A stretch of DNA of 64,000 nt. It comes from Isoetes taiwanensis. Lineage: Eukaryota; Streptophyta; Lycopodiopsida; Isoetales; Isoetaceae. This document shows positions 24,078-33,911 of this stretch, in pieces; the first letter of the stretch is position 1; each line of letters starts with the position of its first letter. A model generated the notes under the pieces. It was not told where the DNA came from and searched no databases. It worked only from the letters and a program-made list of their open reading frames with translations. Made by a program: the position numbers and the translations under genes. The stretch is from NCBI GenBank assembly GCA_021234155.1, contig JAJEKV010000103.1:1488001-1552000 (forward strand). The letters are read 5' to 3'.

Positions 24078-25612
24078 TGGACCGACCGTGTTTCAATATA
24101 CAGGAAGTGATGATAGCGCTAAATGGGATGGCCAATAACAAAGCCCCAGACTTATATGGATTAACTGTGGAAGTATTAAAATGTGCAGATACCATGATAG
24201 GGAAACATGTGACAGATATATTCAATGGTATAATACACACAGGGCTCCCGGACAGATGGGCGTACAACAGGGTCATACCCCTACACAAAGGGGGGAGTAA
24301 ACAGGAACCTGGAAACTACAGGACAATAATGGTAAGCTCCATTTTCGCAAAGTGGTACGGGAAGGTCCTAGACAATAAATTAAAGCAATGGGCAGAGACA
24401 GGGAATTTGAGAGCACAGGGGCAGGCAGGTTTCAGACCAGAACACTCAACAACGGACCACCTAGTAACCCTCCGGATACTGATAGAGCATAATAGAGGCC
24501 ACGGGAAGAAAGTAATATGCTGTTTTGTGGACTTCAGAAAGGCTTTTGACACGGTACCAAGGGAAAAGCTCATACAGAGGCTCATAGACATGCAGGCACC
24601 GAGAGACATGGTAGGGGCAATTGCAAGATTATACTACAATGTATATGCAAAAATAGAAGAAGAAGAAGGAAAGGCAATAAACTGCGACACGGGAGTCAAA
24701 CTGGGATGTCCTTTATCCCCAACATTGTTTGGAATATATATAGATGCCCTACAGGATTTCATAGTGGAACAACAAGGGGATGTGGACGCTCCCATACTCG
24801 GGGAAACCAAGGTACCTATCATGTTATATGCTGATGATTTGGGCATGATGGCCGCAAAGAACAAGGGAGTGCACAGGATGCTGAAACTACTAGAGACCTT
24901 CTGTGAAAAGACAGGGCTAACAATGAATCTTACAAAAACCAAAATAGTCTTTTTTGGTAACAGGAACAATCACAAGCCGTTCAAATATCTGGAGATAGAA
25001 TTAGAAGAAGCAACAGAGTACAAATACCTAGGGTATGATACACACGACACAGGGAAGTGGGCGAAAGGAGCAGATGCTAGATTCCAATCAGCCATTGGGA
25101 GCTACTACAACATGAAAAACTTCTGCAATAGGAACAGAATAATAGACTGGGAAATCAAATGCTACATATTTAGTGCAGTAGTCGTCACAACGCAGCTATA
25201 TGGGGCGGAAGCTTGGGGACCGGGGCTAACAGACAAGAAATTGGAAGAGCAAGAAGGTATTTTCAGACAGCTGCGTAAACAGGAATTCAAACTAAGAGCA
25301 AACACACCGCTGACAGCCATAGTATATGAGACAGGTCAGAAACCTATGGAGATGAGAGCATGGGAAAAGACCATCAGATACATCATAAGGAATAATGCAG
25401 GGGAAGTCAGAGAAATTAGCGAGCATCGCGATCAACGAATCAGCAAAGTCAGACATCACCGCGAAAGCGTGGGATGGTTCAGTGGATGTAGCAATATGGA
25501 CCGTAGAAATGGGGATGAATCTGAGCTTAACCCGATCGATGAAGGCCAATGGAATGAGGATCGGGCAAGCAAAGCTACGCCAAAGCATGGTTACAAAACA
25601 CACGTGACCTAA
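24074..25612 (+). pseudogene. LINE reverse transcriptase
   Basis: An uninterrupted frame of about 440 residues covers the RT: NKAPDLYGLTVEVLK, WAYNRVIPLHKGG, GNYRTIMVSSIFAKWYGKVL, QAGFRPEHSTTDHL, the metal-binding VDFRKAFDTVPRE, GCPLSPTLFGIYIDALQ, and the catalytic MLYADDLGMMAAK, then the thumb (YKYLGYDTHD). The motif KGGSKQEPGNYRTI is a normal LINE feature. The last 70 residues of this frame are probably out of phase: from about 25405 the +1 frame (SEKLASIAINESAKSDITA...) reads more naturally. Joins the upstream endonuclease only through a frameshift. Confidence 0.9.
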
Positions 25613-25624
25613 AACACTGCGCTT

Positions 25625-25984
25625 ATGACAGTCTTCAATTCAGAGCGGATGATAGGGCAACAGATGTACCAAGATAACATGCTTGGAAAACGGAGAAGAG
25701 ACATCCTAGCAAAATTTAGGATGGGGTGCCATGATCTAAGAATTGAAAAGGACAGGTGGAGAAAAATAGAAAAACACGGTAGAATATGCAGGATTTGTGA
25801 CAGAGGGGAAGTGGAGGACGAAAACCACATGCTCAATGAGTGCCCAACATACAGAGACATCAGGGACAAGTACAGAAAAGTAAGATGGAGACAACCAGTA
25901 CACGCCATGATGGCAAGGACAGAAACAATGAGAGATCTGGCAGATGCAATACGAGATGCTGACCAGACACCGGGAAGCACATGA
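25625..25984 (+). pseudogene. LINE zinc-binding C-terminus
   Basis: Contains CRICDRGEVEDENHMLNEC at about 25790-25845, a C-x2-C-x9-H-x4-C zf-RVT motif, preceded by FRMGCHDLRIEKDRW and followed by a basic helix. It is in the same frame as the RT but separated by a TAA at about 25610. It ends with a natural TGA at 25982. Confidence 0.85.
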
Positions 25985-26245
25985 GCAAAAAGGGCTTACG
26001 ATATGAGTCGCTCAAGAGGCGAATCATAGATGCCCATTAAATGTACAAACTTAAAAGTCGCTTTGATATAGACGATACCGCGACGGCCTAGACGCCAGTT
26101 AACAAAGTAGGGTGCCTAAGATTAATAGAAAAAAGAGCCTTCTAAAAGGCTACAATAAAACATCGTGGATGAGCTAGTAGCCCCCCGGTGGAGCTTCGCC
26201 CATGCTACGAAGTCCAAAGGGCCTCGGGCACAAGGGATGATAATG

Positions 26246-26300
26246 TATTCTATTCTATTCTATTCTATTCTATTATATTCTATTCTATTCTATTCTATTA
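26246..26300 (+). repeat. (TATTC)n microsatellite at the LINE 3' end
   Basis: About ten TATTC pentamers with one TATATTC interruption follow the LINE 3' UTR. Plant LINEs of some families end in short simple repeats instead of poly(A), and this position fits such a tail. Confidence 0.85.
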
Positions 26301-26303
26301 TTA

Positions 26304-27913
26304 TATCATGTGGCAATATGCAGGCTGATTCTAATAATCACTTGAATAAAAGACAGATTTAAATGCCCTATGTATACATGGTAAATGTTTTCCTTATCTG
26401 CATTACTATTCACCTGTGACACTTGGAAGGTTGGCAAAGAAAATAATATCAAGGGAATTTTGGCCAGGCAAAAAGATTGACCTGAATTGCAAGTCATAGA
26501 AGGTCCAAACTTGGAAATAACAAAGCGTAAGGGAAGTTCGACAATATCACAGCAATTAATTTCATAGTTAGTACTCGGCTGCTATAAAGTTGATGCTACT
26601 CATAGGAGGCTCCCACAACGTTGAATCCTTTTGACATTTCTTGAACAATTTACATTCTTTAATTGAAGAAGGGGATATCTAAATACCAATGATGGCACTG
26701 TTTTGAAGAGTATGGGTGGGCCAATAATGGCACTTTCTGAAATGTGATTGTTGTCATTTAATTTATGCGGAGATTTGGAACAATTAGGCAACCAAAGACA
26801 ACGTTTGGCATATGTTATGTATTTGGCCATCTCTTTAATCTCCAATTTTGTATCTGGTCCTGATTTTAACTCATAAAATATTGAGATATTCCAAGTCTCA
26901 TGTCAACATGGGCAAGGCCTGTCCATTCAACATCAACATTTTTGTGAATAAATACGGTAAGTGTTCGCTTTGTGTCTAAGGAAAAGGAAGCAAGTCTATT
27001 TTAACCTAAGCTTGGTGCACTTGGTGGGAACATTTGGTGATCTATTATATAACGGTTGGTTGCAGCACGTATGTTTTCTTTTTGCATGAGATTGACCTGG
27101 GCCATTCTAAAGCATTTGAGATAGGATAAATTTGTTATAGAGGACAACAAATGAGAATGCATTTAGGTTTGCAAATTTTAGATAGTTATGCTTTTAAAGG
27201 CACACGTTTGCTTTTTGTTGTCAATGGTAAAGATGAAAGTGTTTAACTACTTTCAAGAAATCGTTATGCTAAGAGATTTATAGAGTCCAAATGTATGAGG
27301 GCATATAAAGATGAGATTTTGGTGAGAGACTCGTCTGGAGGGGGAAAGCCGGCCGATAGATAGGCATATCTTTCATCACAGCAATGTACAACATTTTGAA
27401 AAAATATCTAAGGTGGAGGGTAGTCCACCAATTGGGTCTGACTACCCACTAATAATAATAAACATAGGAACAACCCAGGCCCCTTCAAGATGGCGCAAAA
27501 TAAGAAAGGCAAATAGGAGGCAACATGCGAAAGTTTATCATCGGGATGAAAAACCCCGCCCTTTTGGGTTTTCGAGGAAAACCCTAATGATAAACCTTCG
27601 CCCGACGGCTCCAAAGGAAAAGCCCGGGCCATCAAAGTGGAGATCATGGATGAAAAAGTCGAGGAAGCACAAGATGGAGGTCACAAATCAGACGATGCAT
27701 CTCAAACTCCATGGGAGAGCCGAACAAAAGAAAGAAATAGCCATGATCACCTGAAAACTTAGGAGAAAAAAAAACAAACAAAATGCATTAGACGTTAGAA
27801 AAGTAACGTAACAAAGTCGCAATTAACTCAAAAAATAGAAGCCATCACGCCGGCTCGGCGAAGCCTCCCAAGGGGGCTGGTCCATGACAAATTACAATCA
27901 TGCAATAAGAGAA
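26304..27913. other. Intergenic; no supportable gene
   Basis: Short unrelated frames only. Segment 27318-27360 (TTTTGGTGAGAGACTCG then TCTGGAGGGGGAAA) recurs at 31388-31433, and the adjoining AGAGTCCAAATG to CATATAAAGATG run (27282-27312) recurs near 48569-48600. These belong to a dispersed repeat of unknown class. Confidence 0.4.
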
Positions 27914-28082
27914 GGGGCTGGTCACACGAGCCACGCGACATAAGAGCATATCTTCAAACAACATAACCTCTCAAATACAGAGGGGTTGGTCACGCGAGCC
28001 ACGCGACATAACATCATATCTTAAAACAACATAACCTCTCAAATATAGAGGGGCTGGTCACGCGAGCCACGCGAAATGGAAT
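27914..28082 (+). repeat. Tandem array, 68-bp unit, about 2.5 copies
   Basis: GGGGCTGGTCACACGAGCC starts at 27914, with matching starts at 27982 and 28050. The shared core is CGAGCCACGCGA followed by CATAACCTCTCAAATA. The inner palindrome-like ACGCGAGCCACGCG is notable. No coding content. Confidence 0.85.
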
Positions 28083-28145
28083 CACAAATCAAAATGAAAA
28101 ACATGAATGCAAACAACTTAGAGTGGGGAGGGAGGGAACTAAGAC

Positions 28146-28197
28146 AAAAAAAAAAACTGCTGTGAGAAGACGCCGATAATGGAGAAAGAGCCCAAAG
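28146..28197 (+). repeat. Short repeat shared with 48453-48504, interrupted by MITE copy 2
   Basis: AAAAAACTGCTGTGAGAAG through GGAGAAAGAGCCCAAAGAC is nearly identical to 48453-48504. At 48505 the sequence goes on to GTATATATAGCC, while here the foldback MITE starts, so the 48.4-kb copy marks the left junction of the insertion. Confidence 0.75.
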
Positions 28198-28634
28198 ACA
28201 CACAACTACCATTAACATTATTAACACAAACCATTGCATTTAACACATTTAAATTAAAATCCCCCTTAAACCCCCTTTGGTTTGGGTGCATATTCACACG
28301 GGGGGTTACTCCGGGCAACGAGAGCTGTCGGATGGGCATATTTTCCCTTTATTCCAACATCTGGACCGTATATAGCGATCCTCGTTTGTGGGGTATGCAT
28401 GTACAAGTTTTTGTATCTTTTGTATATTAAGGTTTGTAAAATACTATAAGGTTTGAGATAATGTACTTAATGGTGTTAATTTTGTACATGTATTGTAAAT
28501 TTTTAGGGCTCTCATTTGCCCCTCGTAACCCCCGTGTGAATATGCACCCAAACCAAAGGGGTTTAAGGGGGATTTTAATTTAAATGTGTTAAATGCAATG
28601 GTTTGTGTTAATAATGTTAATGGTAGTTGTGTGT
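28198..28634 (-). mobile_element. Foldback MITE, copy 2
   Basis: Ends ACACACAACTACC and GGTAGTTGTGTGT with about 130-bp arms like copy 1 at 20187. The loop (TATACAGTAAACAAAA in copy 1) is in reverse orientation here. Arms have lost a few bases relative to each other (for example one C less in the right GGTTACGAGG region). Confidence 0.85.
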
Positions 28635-28926
28635 TAATGGTTTATGTTAACTAAAAATTTTCTTTCCTTTGGGGCCTTAAGGATGGTGTAGGGATATATA
28701 ACCATAGAAAGATAAATTAATATGTGAAGCAACAAGAATTGAGATTTGGAACCATCGTTGTTGTAGTTTGAAGATATAATCTTGAATCGAAAAAGCACGT
28801 TTTATTGTAAACGACATGTATCACCGAAATGAGGCTTGACTTGCCACTAAGCGTATCACACTTCTATGGAATTTATACACAAAACAAGATTTCTAGATTA
28901 TATGCAACCTCCCTTGCTCTCAACGT

Positions 28927-29760
28927 CTTTGCGAATTCAAACAACTTAAGAAGGAGCATTATTCTTCAAACAACTTAAAAACTTAAGAAGGAGCATTATT
29001 CTTCTTCAAACAACTTAAAAAAGGAGCATTATTACGTCAAACAAATGAAAAAATATTGTGATAATGAAGATGTACTACAGTATAAAGATTGTGCGGATCA
29101 AGTCTTGTCCCATTTAAAATAGCATCTATAAATGCTTCGGGCCGGAATGAGATGGCCATGATGTCATAATGAAGATGCACTCGTATAGAAATTGTGCGAG
29201 ATCAAGTCTTATCCCATTTAAAACAAGTCTTATCCCATTTAAAAGAGCATCCGAAATGCTTCCAAGAATGAAACTTGCCATGACCTAAATTGCATACCAT
29301 ATCTCATCTATGAGAGCATTTTGGTTGACTCAAAATGGTAGCGAGCGGCCCTTTGCTTGGCCATATTTTGCCCGAAATAGTTTCCTTGCTTGTCATTTCA
29401 AGATTGCCTGCACAATTCAAACAACTTAAAGAAGGAGCATTATTCTTCAAACAACTTAAAGAAGGAGCATTATTATGTCAAACAAATCAAAGAAGATTGT
29501 GGTAATGAAGATGTAGTCTGTATAAAAATTGTGCAGATCAAGTCTTATTCCATTTAAAATAGCATCTAGAAATGCCTCCAAACCAGGAATGAGATGGCCA
29601 TGATGTCATAATGAAGATGCACTCTGTATAAAAATTGTACAGATCAAGTCATATCCCATTTAAAACAACATCTGCAAATGCTTCCAGCCCCGGGAATGAG
29701 GCGACCATGACCAAAAATTGCATAACATATCTGCATCTATAAGCATTTTGCAGATAGGGG
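28927..29760 (+). repeat. Imperfect direct repeat of about 475 bp with inner repeats
   Basis: The motif TTCAAACAACTTAA followed by AGGAGCATTATT occurs five times (about 28940-29035 and 29412-29472). A second motif, TAATGAAGATG then TTGTGCAGATCAAGTC and ATCCCATTTAAAA, occurs four times. Together they make two large degenerate units starting near 28930 and 29405. I see no gene. The structure resembles a decayed satellite or the inside of a non-coding transposon. Confidence 0.7.
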
Positions 29761-30621
29761 CCAAAGAAGGTATCATTATTGTGGTAATTCTGTGAAATAC
29801 AACAATACAACAGTAAAGGGTACAGATCGTTAAGGAAATTCGATATGTTTTACTTACCTAACATGACGCGATTGAATAGTATTTTAAAATATCCATCTGC
29901 TCTTTTTTTTGCAACTTCGGCTCTTTTAGCCTCTTCTTTTTTCCTTGCTTGCAATTTCAGCTTCAGATGGGGACTTCATCTGCAAACTTCCAGCTAGATT
30001 TACTGCAAACTTCCAGCTAGATTTACTGCAACCCAGACGGCCGTATGGGGACTTCTTTTCTCATTTAGGGCTTTCCAGTTTCGATGCTGCAACCCAGATT
30101 ATTATCATGTCCTTGGCATGCCCAACGAGGGCATGCACTAGTGTGTGGAGATGGCGTGTGTGAACTATGGGGAAATAAAATTTAATATATGCCAAAAGTG
30201 TGGCCAACACGAGGGAGAAATCATAGCAAACATGTACAGAACATGAGGGTTACACAAGCTTCTGGATTAAAATAACAATTGTGATGATGCTACATATAAA
30301 AGATAAATATGGGAACTGTTGATTTTAGTGCTCCACCATACCACATATGGCCAACACGAGCCTCTCAATCCATGCTACTCATGCTCAAATCCAAGCCATG
30401 CTGCCTGTGCTCATAAATGGCTTCAAGGCATCCAAGCTACAAACTAAATCTTCTGCACTCTGTATATTTGGTTTCCTAGAGGCATAAAACCAACAGGGAC
30501 TCTTTTGCCCACAGAATGGTGCAATCTTCAACAAAAGATGCAGTTTTGGAGGCAAACAGGATGATTTGCAAGCACAGTAACGGAATTCAGAACACAGGTA
30601 TGGAGCAAAAGGCATACTCAC

Positions 30622-30789
30622 CAGTTTCATCGCCAGAACACATGCAAATTCAAGTTGTAGTTTCACCGTCAAATCCGAGGCCCTTAATGCGGTCTGCAAG
30701 GTCGCCACTGCAAAGGGCGAATCTCGGAAGTCTGGCGAACAGAATTGGCAGAAGCTTGATCTACCAATTCCGGCAAGAACAGGCTCCAT
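30622..30789 (-). CDS. Possible first exon of an unrecognised gene
   Basis: On the minus strand, ATG at 30789 (context GCGATGGAG) opens a 56-codon frame, MEPVLAGIGRSSFCQFC...LEFACVLAMKL. It runs into a consensus splice donor, CTG|GTGAGT, at 30621-30616. The exon is GC-richer than its surroundings and follows a plausible 5' leader. The N-terminal style, with Ser, Arg and Cys, would suit an organelle-targeted protein. I could not find a convincing second exon downstream, so this may be a captured or orphan exon. Confidence 0.35.
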
Positions 30790-31249
30790 CGCTTGCCCTC
30801 TTCTACTAGGGTTCCGATCTTGGTTTTTTGGTTTGAAGCACAAAATCGTGTGATGCTGTGAGCCGATGTGAGGAAAAATGCTACATATTAATTCTAAGAA
30901 GGCCCAAAACGATCGATTGACAATCGACAACGATATCACTGGAAAACAGAAATTATAACAGGATTTGATACTCAAAAGGAAGGATGAGGAATGAACCAAA
31001 TACTTTTTCACCATATTCCACGTTTGATCTAATCTCTCTAGCAATAACAAAACCTCGTACCATATCTAGTATGAAGAACACCACTAATCGACACCACCAC
31101 CAAATATTCACTCCGCCAACGACACGAATCGAGAAGACAATAGTGCAATCGAGAAGACAATAGTGCAGAGAACAAAATTTTTAGGGTTTGATCCATATCC
31201 ATATGAATGCAATGGTCACAATAACAACCGTTAGATTGTTGAAGCTAAT

Positions 31250-31386
31250 CTAAATCAACGCTCTGAAAAAGGCACACTCTAGAAATACTATTTAGTATGG
31301 GCCAATGAATACAGCACTAAAATCATAGGAAAACCATGCCAAAAAGCGTATAAAATTACAAAAGAAACCCCCTGTTATAATGCTAC
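31250..31386 (-). repeat. Inverted copy of the 18040-18180 repeat
   Basis: Reverse complement carries GCATTATAACAGGGGGTT and the ACTAAATAGTATTTCTAGAG block in the same order as at 18040. Spacing is conserved. Class unknown. Confidence 0.6.
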
Positions 31387-31602
31387 ATATTGGTGAGAGA
31401 CTCGTCTGGAGGGGGAAAACCAGCCGATCAAAAGAGAACTTCTATAAGATGATCAGCAAGGTATGATTGCCACTATAAAGTTGACATATGTTGAATGAGC
31501 ATCAGAAAAAAAGCCATACCATGTCTAACAAATCAAACTCCCAAATGTAATTGCCAAGATATGAAGAGTGCTAAATGTATCAAAGTGGTTCTGAAGGAAA
31601 TC

Positions 31603-33267
31603 TGTGGCGTTCGGGACGATTATACGGTCCCGGGGCGATATCTTTATCTTGCCTGCCAATCACGCATACACGCCACTCCGACTGACGTGTACGCCGACAT
31701 GTAGCCAAGTGGGTAGCCCTAGGGGGCAACTTGCTAAGAATGTGCATTAGTATTAATGTGCACATTTACCAATGTACACATTAATGTGGGCACACATTTC
31801 CATGTGGACACTTTATGCCAAGTGGGCCATACCCAAGTGTGCAATTAATGTGCACATTTACCAATGTACACATTAATGTGGGCACACATTCCCATGTGGG
31901 CACATCTTGCCACCTAGCCATTAAAGGCAAGTGGGCCCATTCCCAATTATCCCACATGCCTAAAGGGGATAATTGGAAACCCTAGCCAACCCCTTGTCTA
32001 TTTAAGAAGGGAAACCCTAACTTACCCATTTTTCGTTTCTAGGGTTTTAGAGCTCTGTTTTGGCTGCTCAAGAGCCAAAACCGCCCTCGAACTACCTCAG
32101 AGAATTGCACCATTAGTTTCCCTTGATTCGAGCGTTTCAGCAGGATGGTCGAACTCAGGTCAGAAGGAGCCACTCAAGGATCAGGTATTTGGCCAATTAA
32201 ATAGTCTAAACCCTATTTCAGTCATAGAATCAGTAGGTTTAGCCTATTAAATTGCCCATAACAGCCTTCTAGATCTCTAGATACCAGCCTCTAACTAAAG
32301 AACCTAACTCTATGATATAGATTAGATATAGTTCTTTAGTTCTTCTGTGATATATATGGATGATGTATCTCTATGAACTCCTTGTATTGGGAAGGGGGGT
32401 AGAGACCTCAAGCTTGGTAGTAGATGCTCCTAGATTAGCCTCTCTAGCACACTATAGATTCGGCTTGTGCACAAGAACCACACCTGGTTGTGGGTGAAGG
32501 GGCCAGACTGGCTAAGAATGAGGTTCATGTTCTGACTCTTGAATGATCCCTCTGGTGTGTAAGGCCTACCAGGGATCATAGTGACTAGGTCTAATGGCTT
32601 ACCACTGAGTGTGGGTAGGGCATGGACTCGACACCCGTGAAGTGGTGTACACTTTCCAGTGGGTTCAGTCGAATACGGGCAGTGGCCCTCTAGTCATCTT
32701 GAGTCGGCATGCAGATCTCTGGAGGGAGCGATCCCTTCCTGCCCCATCGGAACTGAGAGGATGAGACCCAGGAATAGCCCCTTTGGCTATGCATCCGGCG
32801 GGCTACAGTCAGGTCCCGACACTTTTCAGCCTACTCTGCAAAGTGTGCACCGGAGGGGCGGATGGAGTGGACAACCCTATGCCATGTTCATATGCCAGCC
32901 AAATCCATTGCCATGAATTCTGTCTACAATGAACTCTGGAGACCCAAGCCGTCAGTCATCCCCTTGAGTCTGAGCCTTGGGTAGGACTCCCCATATGTAT
33001 TGTGCTCACTTTGTCTATGCAAATGTGATGGGCCACCCTTCGAGGTGGATATGTGCTTATGTTATATACTGACATGTATGTTTACGCTTCCGCAGCTAGG
33101 TAAGCCCTGAGGGAGATGGGGTATAATGACCCCTTCACTCTTCCCACTGGAACCCGTCACGGTTGCAGTGTCATGTGGAGGGCCCTGTATCGGCATGGAG
33201 CTGGTATGGGGGATGAACTCCTGTTTGTATACGGTGAGTGCACCGTATATGAATAGGGGACGTCACA
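31603..33267 (+). repeat. 5' LTR of Ty3/gypsy element 2
   Basis: Starts TGTGGCGTTCGGGACG and ends GGGGACGTCACA; the matching 3' LTR starts TGTGACGTTCC. It contains a repeated block, ATTTACCAATGTACACATTAA, at about 31765-31785 and 31858-31878. A TATA-like CTATTTAAGAAGG sits at 31998-32010 before AAACCCTAA. This TATA-like block is deleted from the 3' LTR. A primer binding site follows two bases later. Length is 1665 bp. Confidence 0.92.
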
Positions 33268-33268
33268 G

Positions 33269-33302
33269 TGGTATCAGAGCAATGTTCTTGGGGACCAAGA
33301 GC
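33269..33302 (+). promoter_or_regulatory. Primer binding site for tRNA-iMet plus hairpin, element 2
   Basis: TGGTATCAGAGC at 33269-33280. Next, GTTCTTGG (33284-33291) and CCAAGAGC (33295-33302) form a stem with a three-base loop, in the same place as the hairpin of element 1. The element 1 A-T pair is here T-G, so pairing is kept despite changes. Confidence 0.9.
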
Positions 33303-33483
33303 AAAGCACTGACCATGCTCCCAGTAGCACTAACTTGATAGGATCCTTAAACCTCGAAAAATGGGAATTTTTTTTCTCATTTTTGTAGTTTATGCTAAGC
33401 TAGCAACAGTTAGAAATGACTGAAAATATAATGAAAACATAAAAAGACTAAAATTGGTGAGCCAACCTTCAAAAAGTAGGGTG

Positions 33484-33550
33484 GTCTCACACGTCGCGCC
33501 AGGACAGATAATGAGAATCTCATTTTCGGGCTGGGCACAACGTGTGAGAC
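33484..33550 (+). promoter_or_regulatory. 67-bp palindromic hairpin, type A, before the H3-like gene
   Basis: Outer arms are GTCTCACACGT and ACGTGTGAGAC, a perfect 11-bp inverted repeat. The inner palindrome AATGAGAATCTCATT sits in the centre, with imperfectly paired CGCGCCAGGACAG and GGGCTGGGCACA between. Exactly 67 bp, as in the other three copies. The arms carry an ACGTGTG core, known as a plant bZIP/ABRE-type site, and three of the four copies carry TGTCTC at the arm. This suits either a DNA site for a dimeric regulator or a structured RNA. Confidence 0.85.
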
Positions 33551-33656
33551 ATTCAGCTTGAACACACCAAAAAGTCATAAATTACGGACTAAGAAATAGT
33601 AAAATTGGCATATTATACGCTTAAAAAGTATAAAATTTAATAGCGGGACCCACCAT

Positions 33657-33723
33657 GTCTCACACGTCGCGCCAGGACAGAAAATGAACTTTTCATTATC
33701 GGTCTGGGTGCAACGTGTGAGAC
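33657..33723 (+). promoter_or_regulatory. 67-bp palindromic hairpin, type B, before the H3-like gene
   Basis: Same outer arms as the type A copy, but the centre reads AATGAACTTTTCATTATCGG and the right half has GGTCTGGGTGCA. Type B copies (here and at 35507) resemble each other more than they resemble type A, so the A-B pair was duplicated as a unit. Confidence 0.85.
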
Positions 33724-33801
33724 CATGCTTAAATTTAGGTGTTCTAGATGTTTTAGGTAACCCAAAAAGGTAGTTTGGAATTTGACCTAAAAATCGACCC
33801 C

Positions 33802-33809
33802 TATAAATA
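33802..33809 (+). promoter_or_regulatory. TATA box of the H3-like gene
   Basis: TATAAATA lies 79 bp after hairpin B and 103 bp before the ATG at 33912. The shared motif AGGCGATCTTCCA follows at about 33871. The second cassette has the same arrangement at 35763. Promoter activity is inferred from this repeated layout. Confidence 0.75.
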
Positions 33810-33911
33810 GATCTGGACCCCCTCCCCCCATTTCCGCGTCCCCTCCTTAGGAAAATCGCCTCTCACGCCAAGGCGATCTTCCAAATACCACGCATTGAAG
33901 AACCGTCAAAT

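Larger units (their letters stand above)
23010..26303 (+). mobile_element. 5'-truncated LINE with pentanucleotide tail
   Basis: Holds most of LINE ORF2: the C-terminal two-thirds of the endonuclease, the reverse transcriptase, and a zinc-binding tail in order, then about 260 bp of 3' UTR and a (TATTC)n tail at about 26246-26300. No ORF1 and no N-terminal endonuclease strand are present, which fits the usual 5' truncation. It is damaged by a TGA (23634), a frame change near 24030, one near 25405 and a TAA at about 25610. Codon use is very A/G rich on this strand. Confidence 0.85.
29761..31602. other. Region with one possible exon and repeats
   Basis: Includes a 24-bp tandem duplication at about 29976-30028 (CTGCAAACTTCCAGCTAGATTTA, twice), a possible minus-strand exon (30622-30789), the inverted partner of the 18040 repeat (31250-31386), and the 31388-31433 repeat. 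The rest is unassigned and runs up to the element 2 LTR. Confidence 0.4.

Noticed and set aside
26165-26362. Open frame through the TATTC repeat
   Set aside because: The frame encodes only repetitive SILFY runs from the microsatellite; not a gene.
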